The notes under the pieces: generated by a model
The model's input: only the letters and a program-made list of their open reading frames with translations
Database searches by the model: none
Told to the model about the DNA's origin: nothing
Program-made: the position numbers and the translations under genes
Shown here: piece by piece, positions 1 through 5,346 of the stretch
How the letters are laid out: each line of letters begins with the position of its first letter
Position numbering within the stretch: position 1 is the first letter of the stretch
DNA from: Candidatus Saccharimonadota bacterium
GTDB taxonomy: Bacteria > Patescibacteriota > Saccharimonadia > Saccharimonadales > Saccharimonadaceae
Assembly (NCBI GenBank): GCA_905373315.1
Contig: CAJPSL010000030.1
Location: forward strand, 1 to 5,911
Reading direction: 5' to 3'
DNA length: 5,911 nucleotides

Positions 1-24
1 TGAATTTTGTGTATTGTCCGTCAT
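1..24 (-). CDS. 5' end of an unidentified gene, cut by the window edge
   Basis: An ATG at 24-22 opens a frame that stays open to the window edge and reads MTDNTQNS. It is too short to identify. It is proposed as a gene start because a strong promoter-like element (TTGCAA, 17 bp, TATAGT) lies just upstream on the same strand and predicts a transcript start near position 32, about 7 nt before the ATG. There is no SD, as with the other short-leader or leaderless genes here. It would be the next co-directional gene after yvcK. The ATG could also be a chance codon. Confidence 0.4.
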
Positions 25-38
25 TGTTAACAGATTAC

Positions 39-67
39 ACTATATCACAAAATATAATATTTTGCAA
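39..67 (-). promoter_or_regulatory. Sigma70-type promoter for the gene leaving the left edge
   Basis: On the minus strand the -35 is TTGCAA (67-62), the spacer is 17 bp, and the -10 is TATAGT (44-39), preceded by TGA so that it reads as an extended -10 (TGn). The predicted start is near position 32. The A+T-rich spacer is typical. The -10 context GTGATATAGT is the same ten bases as in the yvcK promoter at 1105-1114. Confidence 0.6.
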
Positions 68-99
68 GTATAGTGCCTCCAGTCGCTGCTTTAATTCAT

Positions 100-1098
100 C
101 TAGGCAAAATAAATTCGCATCAACTCACGCGCCACTCTGTCAGCATCGTGTCGAATCAAACTACGCTGTGCCGCCAACGGGTCGCTAGCAGCGTTAGTAT
201 TTTCCCAAACCTCATCAGCGATCAATCGCTTGCCTGAGGCGTAAAAATGCTTCTTTTTTAGCTCTTCTTTGTTCCACTCAACCAGTAGTTCGCCATCTTT
301 AGCGTACCGATCAATCAATTCCTGCGACGGACGATGGTTGTTGTACAATACATGGTCCAATTTGACACCTGCAAACCGTTCAATTTCACTGGCATAATCC
401 GCAACCGTAAACTCATCAGTCTGACCAGGCTTGTTCACCAGGTTACAAACATACACCTTTTTAGCCTTGGTTTCAGCGAGGGCGCGCGTTACACCACTAA
501 CCAACAGGGCCGGCGCCAGGCTACCGTACAACAACCCCGGCGCAATCACCACCAAATCCGCATTCAATATCGCCTGCCGTGCCTGCGGATTGATGCGAGC
601 AATCGGCTCCAAGTCCAACCATGGACGCTCGCCAACGGGAATGATCAATGATTCAGCCTCATGTTGACCTCTCACAACCGTACCGTCAGCCAGCCGCGTA
701 ACAAGCGTTATATTGTCAAATGTGATGGGCTCTACTCGTCCTCGAATATTGAGCACTTCTCCGGCAACTTTGACAGCTTCGGTAAAATTACCGGTCATTT
801 TTTCTAGGGCTGCCATGAATAGATTGCCGAACGCGTGGCCTTTCATACTACCTTCATCAAAGCGGTAGTTGAATAGGTCTCTCACCTTTGGCGAAGTGCT
901 CAGCGCCACCAAGCACTGCCTGACATCGCCAGCTGGCAAAACTCCCAATTCATCTCTCAGCTGCCCCGTTGATCCACCGTCGTCTACCATGTTGACCAAG
1001 GCAGTGATGTTGTGTGTATAATTTTTTAATCCACTCAGTAATGTAAAACTACCCGTGCCGCCGCCAATGACGACAATGTTTATACCCATCAGTTCCAT
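100..1098 (-). CDS. yvcK: YvcK/GlmR family UDP-GlcNAc-binding regulatory protein
   Basis: A cytosolic protein of 332 aa, close to the 317 aa of Bacillus subtilis YvcK. Visible family motifs are the nucleotide-sugar loop IGGGTG (residues 11-16), DDGGSTG (39-45), the PAGDVRQC block (55-62), GHAFGNLF (87-94), APGLLYGS (186-193) and NKPGQTDEFTVADY (222-235). In Firmicutes YvcK binds UDP-N-acetylglucosamine, supports cell-wall precursor supply through GlmS, and is needed for growth on gluconeogenic carbon sources; older annotations call it a CofD-like transferase. That role here is by family only. The usual neighbours rapZ and whiA are not in the window. The stop is TAG. The start at 1098 is chosen because a -10 box ends 6 nt before it, which predicts a leaderless mRNA. 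An internal ATG at 1089 (MGINIVV) is the alternative and matches the usual family start better. Confidence 0.93.
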   Translation of the reverse strand: MELMGINIVVIGGGTGSFTLLSGLKNYTHNITALVNMVDDGGSTGQLRDELGVLPAGDVRQCLVALSTSPKVRDLFNYRFDEGSMKGHAFGNLFMAALEKMTGNFTEAVKVAGEVLNIRGRVEPITFDNITLVTRLADGTVVRGQHEAESLIIPVGERPWLDLEPIARINPQARQAILNADLVVIAPGLLYGSLAPALLVSGVTRALAETKAKKVYVCNLVNKPGQTDEFTVADYASEIERFAGVKLDHVLYNNHRPSQELIDRYAKDGELLVEWNKEELKKKHFYASGKRLIADEVWENTNAASDPLAAQRSLIRHDADRVARELMRIYFA

Positions 1099-1104
1099 AG
1101 CTTG

Positions 1105-1132
1105 ACTATATCACGAAAAAAACTTACGTCAA
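1105..1132 (-). promoter_or_regulatory. yvcK promoter, predicted leaderless
   Basis: On the minus strand the -35 is TTGACG (1132-1127), the spacer is 16 bp, and the -10 is TATAGT (1110-1105) with an upstream TGA that makes it an extended -10. Six bases separate the -10 from the ATG at 1098, so the predicted first transcribed base falls on or next to the A of the ATG. The -35 lies inside the last codons of the SDR gene. There is no SD before the ATG. Confidence 0.65.
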
Positions 1133-1792
1133 CGTACCCTTTGGTAGCGCCCATTCGAGGAATGGTTGCTGCTGGTGATTAACCGCGTTAATGATGTGCG
1201 CAGCCACTTTGGCTGGGTCATTGAAGAACAAATAATCAACTGGTAGCTCTCGGCCATTCCAAAACGGCGTTTTCATGGCGCCAGGCAAAAACAGCGCGAC
1301 TTTCACTGGCAATTTCTGTTCATCCGCCTGCATTCCCAAACTGCGCGCCAGTCCTGCCTGGGCGTGTTTGGTCGCCACATATACCGCTTCGTCCCCGCGA
1401 GCTTTGACGCTACTGGTCGAACCGATGATGGTTAATACTGACTTCTGATGTTGACGGGCCATCTTGCGCCACGCCCACTGTACTAGTGGTAGCGCACCAG
1501 CGAAGTTCACCTCAGCCATGGAGCGCGCGTCAGGCTGATCCTCGAAATTACCACGCCAGCCATAGCCCGCTGCCCAGACGAATTGTTCAATGGCGTCGCC
1601 GCCCAAAATCTGCTCAATCCGTGCCGGAGCTGCTTCAACCTGCTCGGGATAGTACACATCCAGCGGGAAGCCCTCGCCGTGCTCCTGAGCGTTATGCGTC
1701 TTCCCCAGCACTAACACACGCTTGCCATTTTTCCTGAGCTGCCTAGCCATCTCCAGGCCAAGTCCACTCGTCCCACCAAGAATAATATGCAT
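1124..1792 (-). CDS. Short-chain dehydrogenase/reductase (SDR), classical type
   Basis: A 222-aa Rossmann-fold NAD(P)-dependent oxidoreductase, a little shorter than the usual 250 aa of classical SDRs. The cofactor loop is GGTSGLG (residues 6-12). Next come AAG at 74-76 (the NNAG position) and the catalytic set N96, S125, Y138 and K142 (YVATK), followed by the PG motif at 170-171. All catalytic residues are present, so it should be an active enzyme. The substrate cannot be told from sequence. There is no signal peptide or membrane segment, so it acts in the cytosol. The stop is TAA and lies 25 nt before yvcK. The ATG at 1792 is supported by a perfect -10 box that ends 6 nt upstream, with no SD. 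It could equally be annotated as a generic SDR-family NAD(P)-dependent oxidoreductase. Confidence 0.9.
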   Translation of the reverse strand: MHIILGGTSGLGLEMARQLRKNGKRVLVLGKTHNAQEHGEGFPLDVYYPEQVEAAPARIEQILGGDAIEQFVWAAGYGWRGNFEDQPDARSMAEVNFAGALPLVQWAWRKMARQHQKSVLTIIGSTSSVKARGDEAVYVATKHAQAGLARSLGMQADEQKLPVKVALFLPGAMKTPFWNGRELPVDYLFFNDPAKVAAHIINAVNHQQQPFLEWALPKGTLT

Positions 1793-1798
1793 ATGGTT

Positions 1799-1807
1799 AT
1801 TATAGCA
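1799..1807 (-). promoter_or_regulatory. SDR promoter, extended -10, predicted leaderless
   Basis: The minus strand reads TGC TATAAT, a perfect extended -10, ending 6 nt before the ATG at 1792. I see no good -35 at 16-18 bp, which fits an extended -10 promoter. An 8-bp palindrome, TTAGCTAA (1810-1817), lies just upstream in the spacer and may be chance. Confidence 0.6.
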
Positions 1808-1839
1808 CGTTAGCTAAAATGACCTATCATTTTACTCTT

Positions 1840-2568
1840 CTACTGATATCGTTTCACAAACCGCCGCAACACCAGCTCTGGCCAGCTGATAGCTTCTTGC
1901 TGGGCGTTAGCTATCAACAGGTCGGCTTCTTCGGGAGCAAAATAGCCAGCGTGTTTATAAATATTGATGCGTAATGCTAGGCCGTCAGCATCAAGTTCGG
2001 GGTGAAATTGTGTGGCGTAAACATTGTTGCCAGCGCGCAGCATCTGCACGCACGTGCTTGAACGAGCCAACACCGTACAACCGCTTGGCGGGTCAATTAC
2101 GCCCTCTTTATGTCCGACAAAGCCGCGGAAAACCGATGGAAAATCTTTACATAAATCATCCTGTTCACCTTCTGACGTTGTAGAAATATCCACCGCGCCA
2201 ACTGCCTCAGGATACTCAAAGCTCATCTGTCCACCCATGGCTGTTACCACCGCGCCAACGCCCAAGCAAGCTCCCAAAAATGGCGCGTCTACCTCAATGA
2301 TTCGACGTATCAATGGCAAAATATAGCTTTCAAATTGCTTCTGCTCGAGCGATTTTTGCGCTTCGTCGTACGCGAAATTAGCCGGACCGCCGCCCATGAT
2401 GATCCCAGCATAATCATCCAAATTCACCGCTGGCTGATCACCACGTTCCAACCTCAGCCGCACCAATTGGTTAGCCTCCAGCCCACCAAATTTCAAAAAT
2501 GCTTGATATTCATCATCCGATGCTTCAACCTCAGGGCGCGATTGCAGTAGTAAAAACGGTTTCGTCAT
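1840..2568 (-). CDS. Class I glutamine amidotransferase-like protein (GMP synthase-like)
   Basis: A 242-aa stand-alone triad-type GATase domain. The oxyanion-side strand motif IIMGGGPANF is at 56-65, the nucleophile elbow GACLGVG at 99-105 (Cys101), and the His/Glu pair is in FHPEL at 188-192 (His189, Glu191). The Cys-His-Glu triad is therefore complete, so it could hydrolyse glutamine or act as a gamma-glutamyl-type hydrolase. The family includes the GuaA amidotransferase half and many free-standing proteins of unknown acceptor. No synthetase domain is encoded next to it, so its partner or substrate is unknown. The last 50 residues or so (AHY-type tail after the domain core) are helical. The stop is TAG. 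The ATG at 2568 follows a perfect -10 by 6 nt and has no SD. Only 12 nt separate it from the NUDIX stop. Confidence 0.88.
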   Translation of the reverse strand: MTKPFLLLQSRPEVEASDDEYQAFLKFGGLEANQLVRLRLERGDQPAVNLDDYAGIIMGGGPANFAYDEAQKSLEQKQFESYILPLIRRIIEVDAPFLGACLGVGAVVTAMGGQMSFEYPEAVGAVDISTTSEGEQDDLCKDFPSVFRGFVGHKEGVIDPPSGCTVLARSSTCVQMLRAGNNVYATQFHPELDADGLALRINIYKHAGYFAPEEADLLIANAQQEAISWPELVLRRFVKRYQ

Positions 2569-2574
2569 GGAGTA

Positions 2575-2583
2575 ATTATATCA
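2575..2583 (-). promoter_or_regulatory. Amidotransferase promoter overlapping the NUDIX stop, predicted leaderless
   Basis: The minus strand reads TGA TATAAT, an extended -10 whose TGA (2583-2581) is also the stop codon of the NUDIX gene. The -10 (2580-2575) ends 6 nt before the ATG at 2568. No convincing -35 is visible. The 12-nt gap between the genes therefore consists of only the -10 hexamer and the 6-nt discriminator. Confidence 0.6.
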
Positions 2584-3063
2584 TTTCATGCAGCCACTGA
2601 TTTCTTGCCATTTCATATGCGCTCTATATGCCCGAGTTGGCGCATCAACCTCGCTCTTCTGAAGCAGTAATTCCTCTGGGTCAATAAACACCACTTCATC
2701 GCCCTCTTCACCTGGTATAAAATCAAAATTCTCTGGCCAAACACGACAGTAAAAACAGATTTGATTAGCATCAATCCGCTCAATATACATCTCGTCCGAC
2801 GCGTCAAAAAGTTGATAACGCAAATCGCCCTTGTAGCCAACTTCTTCATATAGCTCGCGTTTCAGTGACGACTCAATCGTCTCGCCAAAATCCATACCAC
2901 CACCAGGCAAATCCCAATACGTCCGATCAATTTCTTTGACAACCAAAATGTGCCCAGCGTCGTTATAAATCAAGGCTTTGAGCGAAATGCGATACAAACA
3001 ATCCAGATGGTCCGTGCCATCTAAATTCTGCGTAATGATATGTCCTTTGGTGATTTTTGTCAT
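2581..3063 (-). CDS. NUDIX hydrolase
   Basis: A cytosolic enzyme of 160 aa from the start chosen here. The full NUDIX box GX5EX7REUXEEXGU is present at about residues 55-77 and includes GETIESSLKRELYEEVGY, with the metal-binding RE and EE residues intact. Family members cleave nucleoside diphosphates linked to another moiety, in house-cleaning or nucleotide-sugar metabolism; the substrate here cannot be assigned. The longest frame begins at an ATG at 3072, but that ATG overlaps the last base of a perfect TATAAT box, so it would not be transcribed from this promoter. The ATG at 3063, seven bases past the box, is the better start and gives MTKITKGH. The stop is UGA, the only UGA stop among the complete genes here, and it lies in frame with the following amidotransferase. 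Confidence 0.9.
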   Translation of the reverse strand: MTKITKGHIITQNLDGTDHLDCLYRISLKALIYNDAGHILVVKEIDRTYWDLPGGGMDFGETIESSLKRELYEEVGYKGDLRYQLFDASDEMYIERIDANQICFYCRVWPENFDFIPGEEGDEVVFIDPEELLLQKSEVDAPTRAYRAHMKWQEISGCMK

Positions 3064-3070
3064 GAGAGTC

Positions 3071-3076
3071 ATTATA
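3071..3076 (-). promoter_or_regulatory. NUDIX gene promoter -10, predicted leaderless
   Basis: A perfect TATAAT (3076-3071) on the minus strand ends 7 nt before the ATG at 3063. Unlike its neighbours it lacks the TGn extension (the preceding triplet is TAG), and I see no good -35. The predicted transcript start coincides with the second ATG of the longest frame, which decides the start codon. Confidence 0.5.
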
Positions 3077-3143
3077 CTACACCCGAACGCCAGATGGCTG
3101 ATACCATTTCACCTACAGTATATTCTGTCTTTCCAATATCCAT
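3072..3143 (-). other. Possible micro-ORF or gene remnant, 23 codons
   Basis: A frame from ATG at 3143 to TAA at 3074-3072 encodes a 23-residue peptide starting MDIGKTEYTVGEMV and ending WRSGVV. Its composition looks protein-like, but it has no SD, no promoter at the right distance, and stop codons in frame just upstream. Its TAA is embedded in the -10 box of the NUDIX gene. It could be a remnant of a gene displaced or truncated when the SAP gene arrived, or chance. I do not recognise it. Confidence 0.15.
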
Positions 3144-3160
3144 GATTAACTATTCATTGG

Positions 3161-3170
3161 GTGTTAACAC
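3161..3170. repeat. 10-bp perfect palindrome downstream of the SAP gene
   Basis: GTGTTAACAC is its own reverse complement. It lies 12 bp beyond the SAP stop codon, in the non-coding 3144-3182 stretch. It is not followed by a T-run, so it is not a typical intrinsic terminator. A shorter version of the same core, TGTTAACA, lies at 25-32 next to the predicted transcript start at the left edge. It could be a protein-binding site or chance. Confidence 0.3.
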
Positions 3171-3182
3171 GTTGGGGATTAT

Positions 3183-3800
3183 CTAATTGTGATACTCTTT
3201 TATTTTACCGGCATATTCAGTCAAAAGATTCTTTGAATAAATTTTTTCATTTTTTGAATTTCTAACTTCTTTCCAAAGAATAGAAGCTACTTTTAATTTG
3301 TTTGAATAGTTGCGGCTATTTTCGTCTGCACAGAAATCCTTTAAGAATTGGTTCCACTGACAAACCGAATTGTCGTACTTTGCATAGTCTGATTTTCCAT
3401 AATAAACTTTGAGCATATCTTGAATGGTAAAACTCAAATCATTTTCTCTCTTTACTTTTCTCCAAGCAGTGGCCATATCAGCATTAAATTTAAATGGTGA
3501 GACATCTGTTAAAATTGAGAAATATTCTCTAAAGTGTGTATTAAAGGAAAACCCGCATTCAAGTAATGGAGTATCTAAGGTAATAGTTTCTACTCGTTTC
3601 TTTTCATTTTTTATTGATGACTTTTTAATCAGATTACCCTTAAAGTACTGCTCAATAATGTGATTGAGTTCCTGTTTTGTACCTCTATATTCTAATCCTA
3701 ATGACTTGCAAATCTGTGAAATTTCCTCACGATACCAATAGTATTTATTAAACTCATCAAACGATGTAATTTTATCAAACTCAGGTCTACTTTTTGCCAA
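3183..3800 (-). CDS. SAP domain-containing protein, probably horizontally acquired
   Basis: A 205-aa protein. Residues about 23-55 (from WYREEISQICKSLG through GTKQELNHIIEQYF) fit a SAP helix-loop-helix, a small putative nucleic-acid-binding fold. A basic linker follows (59-70), then a conserved-looking C-terminal domain (about 75-195) rich in aromatic residues, with segments such as FKFNADMATAW and QWNQFLKDFCADE. I recall similar SAP plus DUF6434-type proteins of about this length in Firmicutes. Their function is not established, so binding of DNA or RNA is only suggested. The start is TTG, supported by a perfect SD AAGGAG 8 nt upstream. It lies 44 nt after the GlyRS stop. Base composition is unlike its neighbours: hand counts give 13, 23 and 20 G+C in three successive 60-base lines from 3241, against 34 and 33 in lines at 3901 and 4201 within GlyRS. 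The stop is TAG. Confidence 0.85.
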   Translation of the reverse strand: MAKSRPEFDKITSFDEFNKYYWYREEISQICKSLGLEYRGTKQELNHIIEQYFKGNLIKKSSIKNEKKRVETITLDTPLLECGFSFNTHFREYFSILTDVSPFKFNADMATAWRKVKRENDLSFTIQDMLKVYYGKSDYAKYDNSVCQWNQFLKDFCADENSRNYSNKLKVASILWKEVRNSKNEKIYSKNLLTEYAGKIKEYHN

Positions 3801-3808
3801 TATTTTCG

Positions 3809-3814
3809 CTCCTT
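3809..3814 (-). promoter_or_regulatory. Strong Shine-Dalgarno site of the SAP gene
   Basis: AAGGAG lies 8 nt before the TTG at 3800 and fixes that non-ATG start. It is the strongest SD in the window and contrasts with the SD-less neighbours at 100-3063. No clear promoter is visible in the 44-nt gap, so the gene may be read through from the GlyRS promoter. Confidence 0.75.
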
Positions 3815-3844
3815 AAACCCAATTTATTTTTTCATCTCTAGTAT

Positions 3845-5269
3845 CTATAGCTCCTCAACCTTCACCCGCCGCTGCTCCGTCGTATCCCGCTCACGCACGG
3901 TGACGGTGTCGTCCTCTAGAGTCTGGAAATCGATCACCACGCAGTGCGGCGTGCCGATTTCGTCTTGGCGGCGGTAGCGTTTGCCGATGTTGCCGTTGTC
4001 GTCCCACAGCACTCGGCCGGGGTTGGCTTTGGCGAGCTGGGCGTAGACTTCGCGGGCTTTTCCCACCAATTCTGGCTTGTTTTTCAGTAGCGGCGAAACG
4101 GCAAATTTGACCGGCGCCAAGTGCTCTGGCAATGCCAAGTACACCCGCTTTTCGCCATTTTGCTCGTCCTCGCGGTAGCTACTGGCCAGCACTGCCATCA
4201 GCGCCCGCTCCACACCAAACGACGGTTCGATGACGTGCGGAACAAATTTTGTGTTCGTTCCCTTGACGGTATATTCCATACTCTTGCCACTGGCGCGCTG
4301 GATATTCATCAGGTCAAAATCAGTCCGATAGGCGATACCCATCAACTCCTCGCGACCAATTGGATAGTCGTACTCAATGTCAATCGTCTTTTTGCTGTAG
4401 TGCGCCCGATCCTCCGCCGGCACGTCTAGCTCGTGAATGTGCTCTGGTTTCAAACCCAGTTCCGCCAAAAACTCATGCGTCGCCGCCAGCAATTCATCAA
4501 ACGCCTCCTGCCAATGATCAGGATCGACAAAATATTCAATCTCCATCTGCTCAAACTCCCGAGAGCGAAAGACGAAGTCGCGCGGCGCAATCTCATTGCG
4601 AAAGGCCTTGCCCTGTTGAGCGATACCAAACGGTAAGTTCGGGTAGAAACTATCGACGACGTTTTTGAAATTAGTGAAGATACCTTGGGCGGTTTCGGGA
4701 CGAAGATAAGAAATCGACTGTGGATCATAGGTAATTGCCTTCGCGCCATTAAGACCGCGCTTATCGTCAGCACCCTCCATCGGCTCACCAATAGTCAACT
4801 CGTTTTGCCCGCTAGCGCCGACAAACGTCTTGAACATCATATTAAACGTTCGCGATTTACTCAACGGATTGCCGTCGGGGCTCTTGATGCCTTTTTCCGC
4901 AATTACCGCATCCATCTGCTCCATGGTAATGCCATCGGCGTCAACGCCATTGTCCTTGAGAATATGGTCGGTGCGAAAACGGCGGTGATTGACCGTGTCT
5001 TCGCACAGCGGATCGACAAACGTATCGACATGCCCACTCGCCTGCCAGACTTTCTGATTCATCAAAATCGCCGCATCCACGCCGTACATGTCGTCGCGCT
5101 CATCGACAAACCGGCGCCACCACAAATTCATGATATTACGCTTCAGTTGCACGCCCAGTGGGCCATAATCCCAGGTGCCAGAAAGACCGCCATAGACATC
5201 CGACCCCTGATAAATAAAGCCGCGGCGCTTACACAGGCTGATAATATCTTCCATTTTTGCTTGACTCAT
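3845..5269 (-). CDS. glyS: Glycyl-tRNA synthetase, single-chain alpha2 class II type
   Basis: Charges tRNA-Gly with glycine in the cytosol. From the start chosen it has 474 aa, normal for the eukaryote-like single-chain (GlyQS) form rather than the split alpha/beta form. Visible blocks are the N-terminal KRRGFIYQGSDVYGGLSGTW (14-33) and DYGPLGVQLKRNI (34-46), RPETAQGIF (190-198), motif 2 region GKAFRNEIAPRDFVFRSREF (220-239), QMEIEYF (241-247), motif 3 EPSFGVERAL (348-357), and a C-terminal anticodon-binding domain (about 385-474) with GNIGKRYRRQDEIGTP. The CxxC pair that many bacterial GlyRS have after the SGH motif is not present (DPLCEDTVNHRRFR instead). A longer frame starts at 5299, but that ATG sits inside a palindrome and lacks an SD. 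The ATG at 5269 (MSQAKMEDI) has AAAGG 8 nt upstream and matches the family N terminus. The stop is TAG. Confidence 0.95.
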   Translation of the reverse strand: MSQAKMEDIISLCKRRGFIYQGSDVYGGLSGTWDYGPLGVQLKRNIMNLWWRRFVDERDDMYGVDAAILMNQKVWQASGHVDTFVDPLCEDTVNHRRFRTDHILKDNGVDADGITMEQMDAVIAEKGIKSPDGNPLSKSRTFNMMFKTFVGASGQNELTIGEPMEGADDKRGLNGAKAITYDPQSISYLRPETAQGIFTNFKNVVDSFYPNLPFGIAQQGKAFRNEIAPRDFVFRSREFEQMEIEYFVDPDHWQEAFDELLAATHEFLAELGLKPEHIHELDVPAEDRAHYSKKTIDIEYDYPIGREELMGIAYRTDFDLMNIQRASGKSMEYTVKGTNTKFVPHVIEPSFGVERALMAVLASSYREDEQNGEKRVYLALPEHLAPVKFAVSPLLKNKPELVGKAREVYAQLAKANPGRVLWDDNGNIGKRYRRQDEIGTPHCVVIDFQTLEDDTVTVRERDTTEQRRVKVEEL

Positions 5270-5277
5270 CAAAAAAA

Positions 5278-5286
5278 CCTTTCTCC
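5278..5286 (-). promoter_or_regulatory. Ribosome binding site of GlyRS
   Basis: The minus strand reads GGAGAAAGG, then seven T and a G, before the ATG at 5269. The AAAGG element (5282-5278) is 8 nt from the start, a normal SD spacing. It decides the start in favour of 5269 over 5299. Confidence 0.6.
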
Positions 5287-5301
5287 ATGTTGGCAACATG
5301 G
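5285..5301. repeat. 17-bp perfect palindrome in the GlyRS leader
   Basis: CCATGTTG, a single central base, then CAACATGG: eight base pairs with perfect symmetry. It lies between the predicted transcript start (near 5316) and the SD, touching the SD's first bases. As RNA it could fold into a hairpin of about 6 bp with a 5-nt loop; as DNA it could be an operator. The leader, about 47 nt, is far too short for a T-box. Confidence 0.5.
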
Positions 5302-5322
5302 CGATTCACAATTATTAGCTAC

Positions 5323-5331
5323 AGTATAGCA
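5323..5331 (-). promoter_or_regulatory. GlyRS promoter, extended -10
   Basis: The minus strand reads TGC TATACT, an extended -10 with five of six consensus bases. The -35 position at 17 bp holds TGTAAT and is weak. The predicted start is near 5316, leaving a leader of about 47 nt before the ATG at 5269. It lies in the 77-nt gap after the recO stop. Confidence 0.5.
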
Positions 5332-5346
5332 TTTTTATGGGCAATA

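Noticed and set aside
35..70. Small TTG-started frame of ten codons after a GGAGG sequence downstream of yvcK (minus strand)
   Set aside because: It is very short and overlaps the predicted promoter; the GGAGG is probably chance.
334..667. Plus-strand reading frames opposite yvcK
   Set aside because: They overlap a clear YvcK gene on the other strand, have low-complexity or arbitrary composition and no SD.
2581..2583. UGA as a glycine codon (Gracilibacteria/SR1 code)
   Set aside because: YvcK, SDR, GATase and GlyRS are full length without any internal UGA and use GGN for glycine, which would be unlikely if UGA were a common glycine codon.
1840..3063. NUDIX plus amidotransferase as a toxin-antitoxin or defence pair
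   Set aside because: Both have intact housekeeping-type enzymatic motifs, separate predicted promoters, and nothing in the neighbourhood suggests defence.
3144..3182. Intrinsic terminator after the SAP gene
   Set aside because: The palindrome is short and AT-centred, with no T-run on the minus strand after it.
4450..4791. 113-codon minus-strand frame inside GlyRS
   Set aside because: It is a frame-shifted reading of GlyRS codons, rich in arginine and serine as expected for a shadow.
5270..5316. T-box riboswitch in the GlyRS leader
   Set aside because: The predicted leader is only about 47 nt and lacks a specifier loop, T-box sequence and antiterminator pair.
4685..5329. 214-codon plus-strand frame opposite GlyRS
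   Set aside because: It is the longest shadow frame, but the minus strand encodes GlyRS motifs throughout; antisense open frames are common in GC-richer genes.
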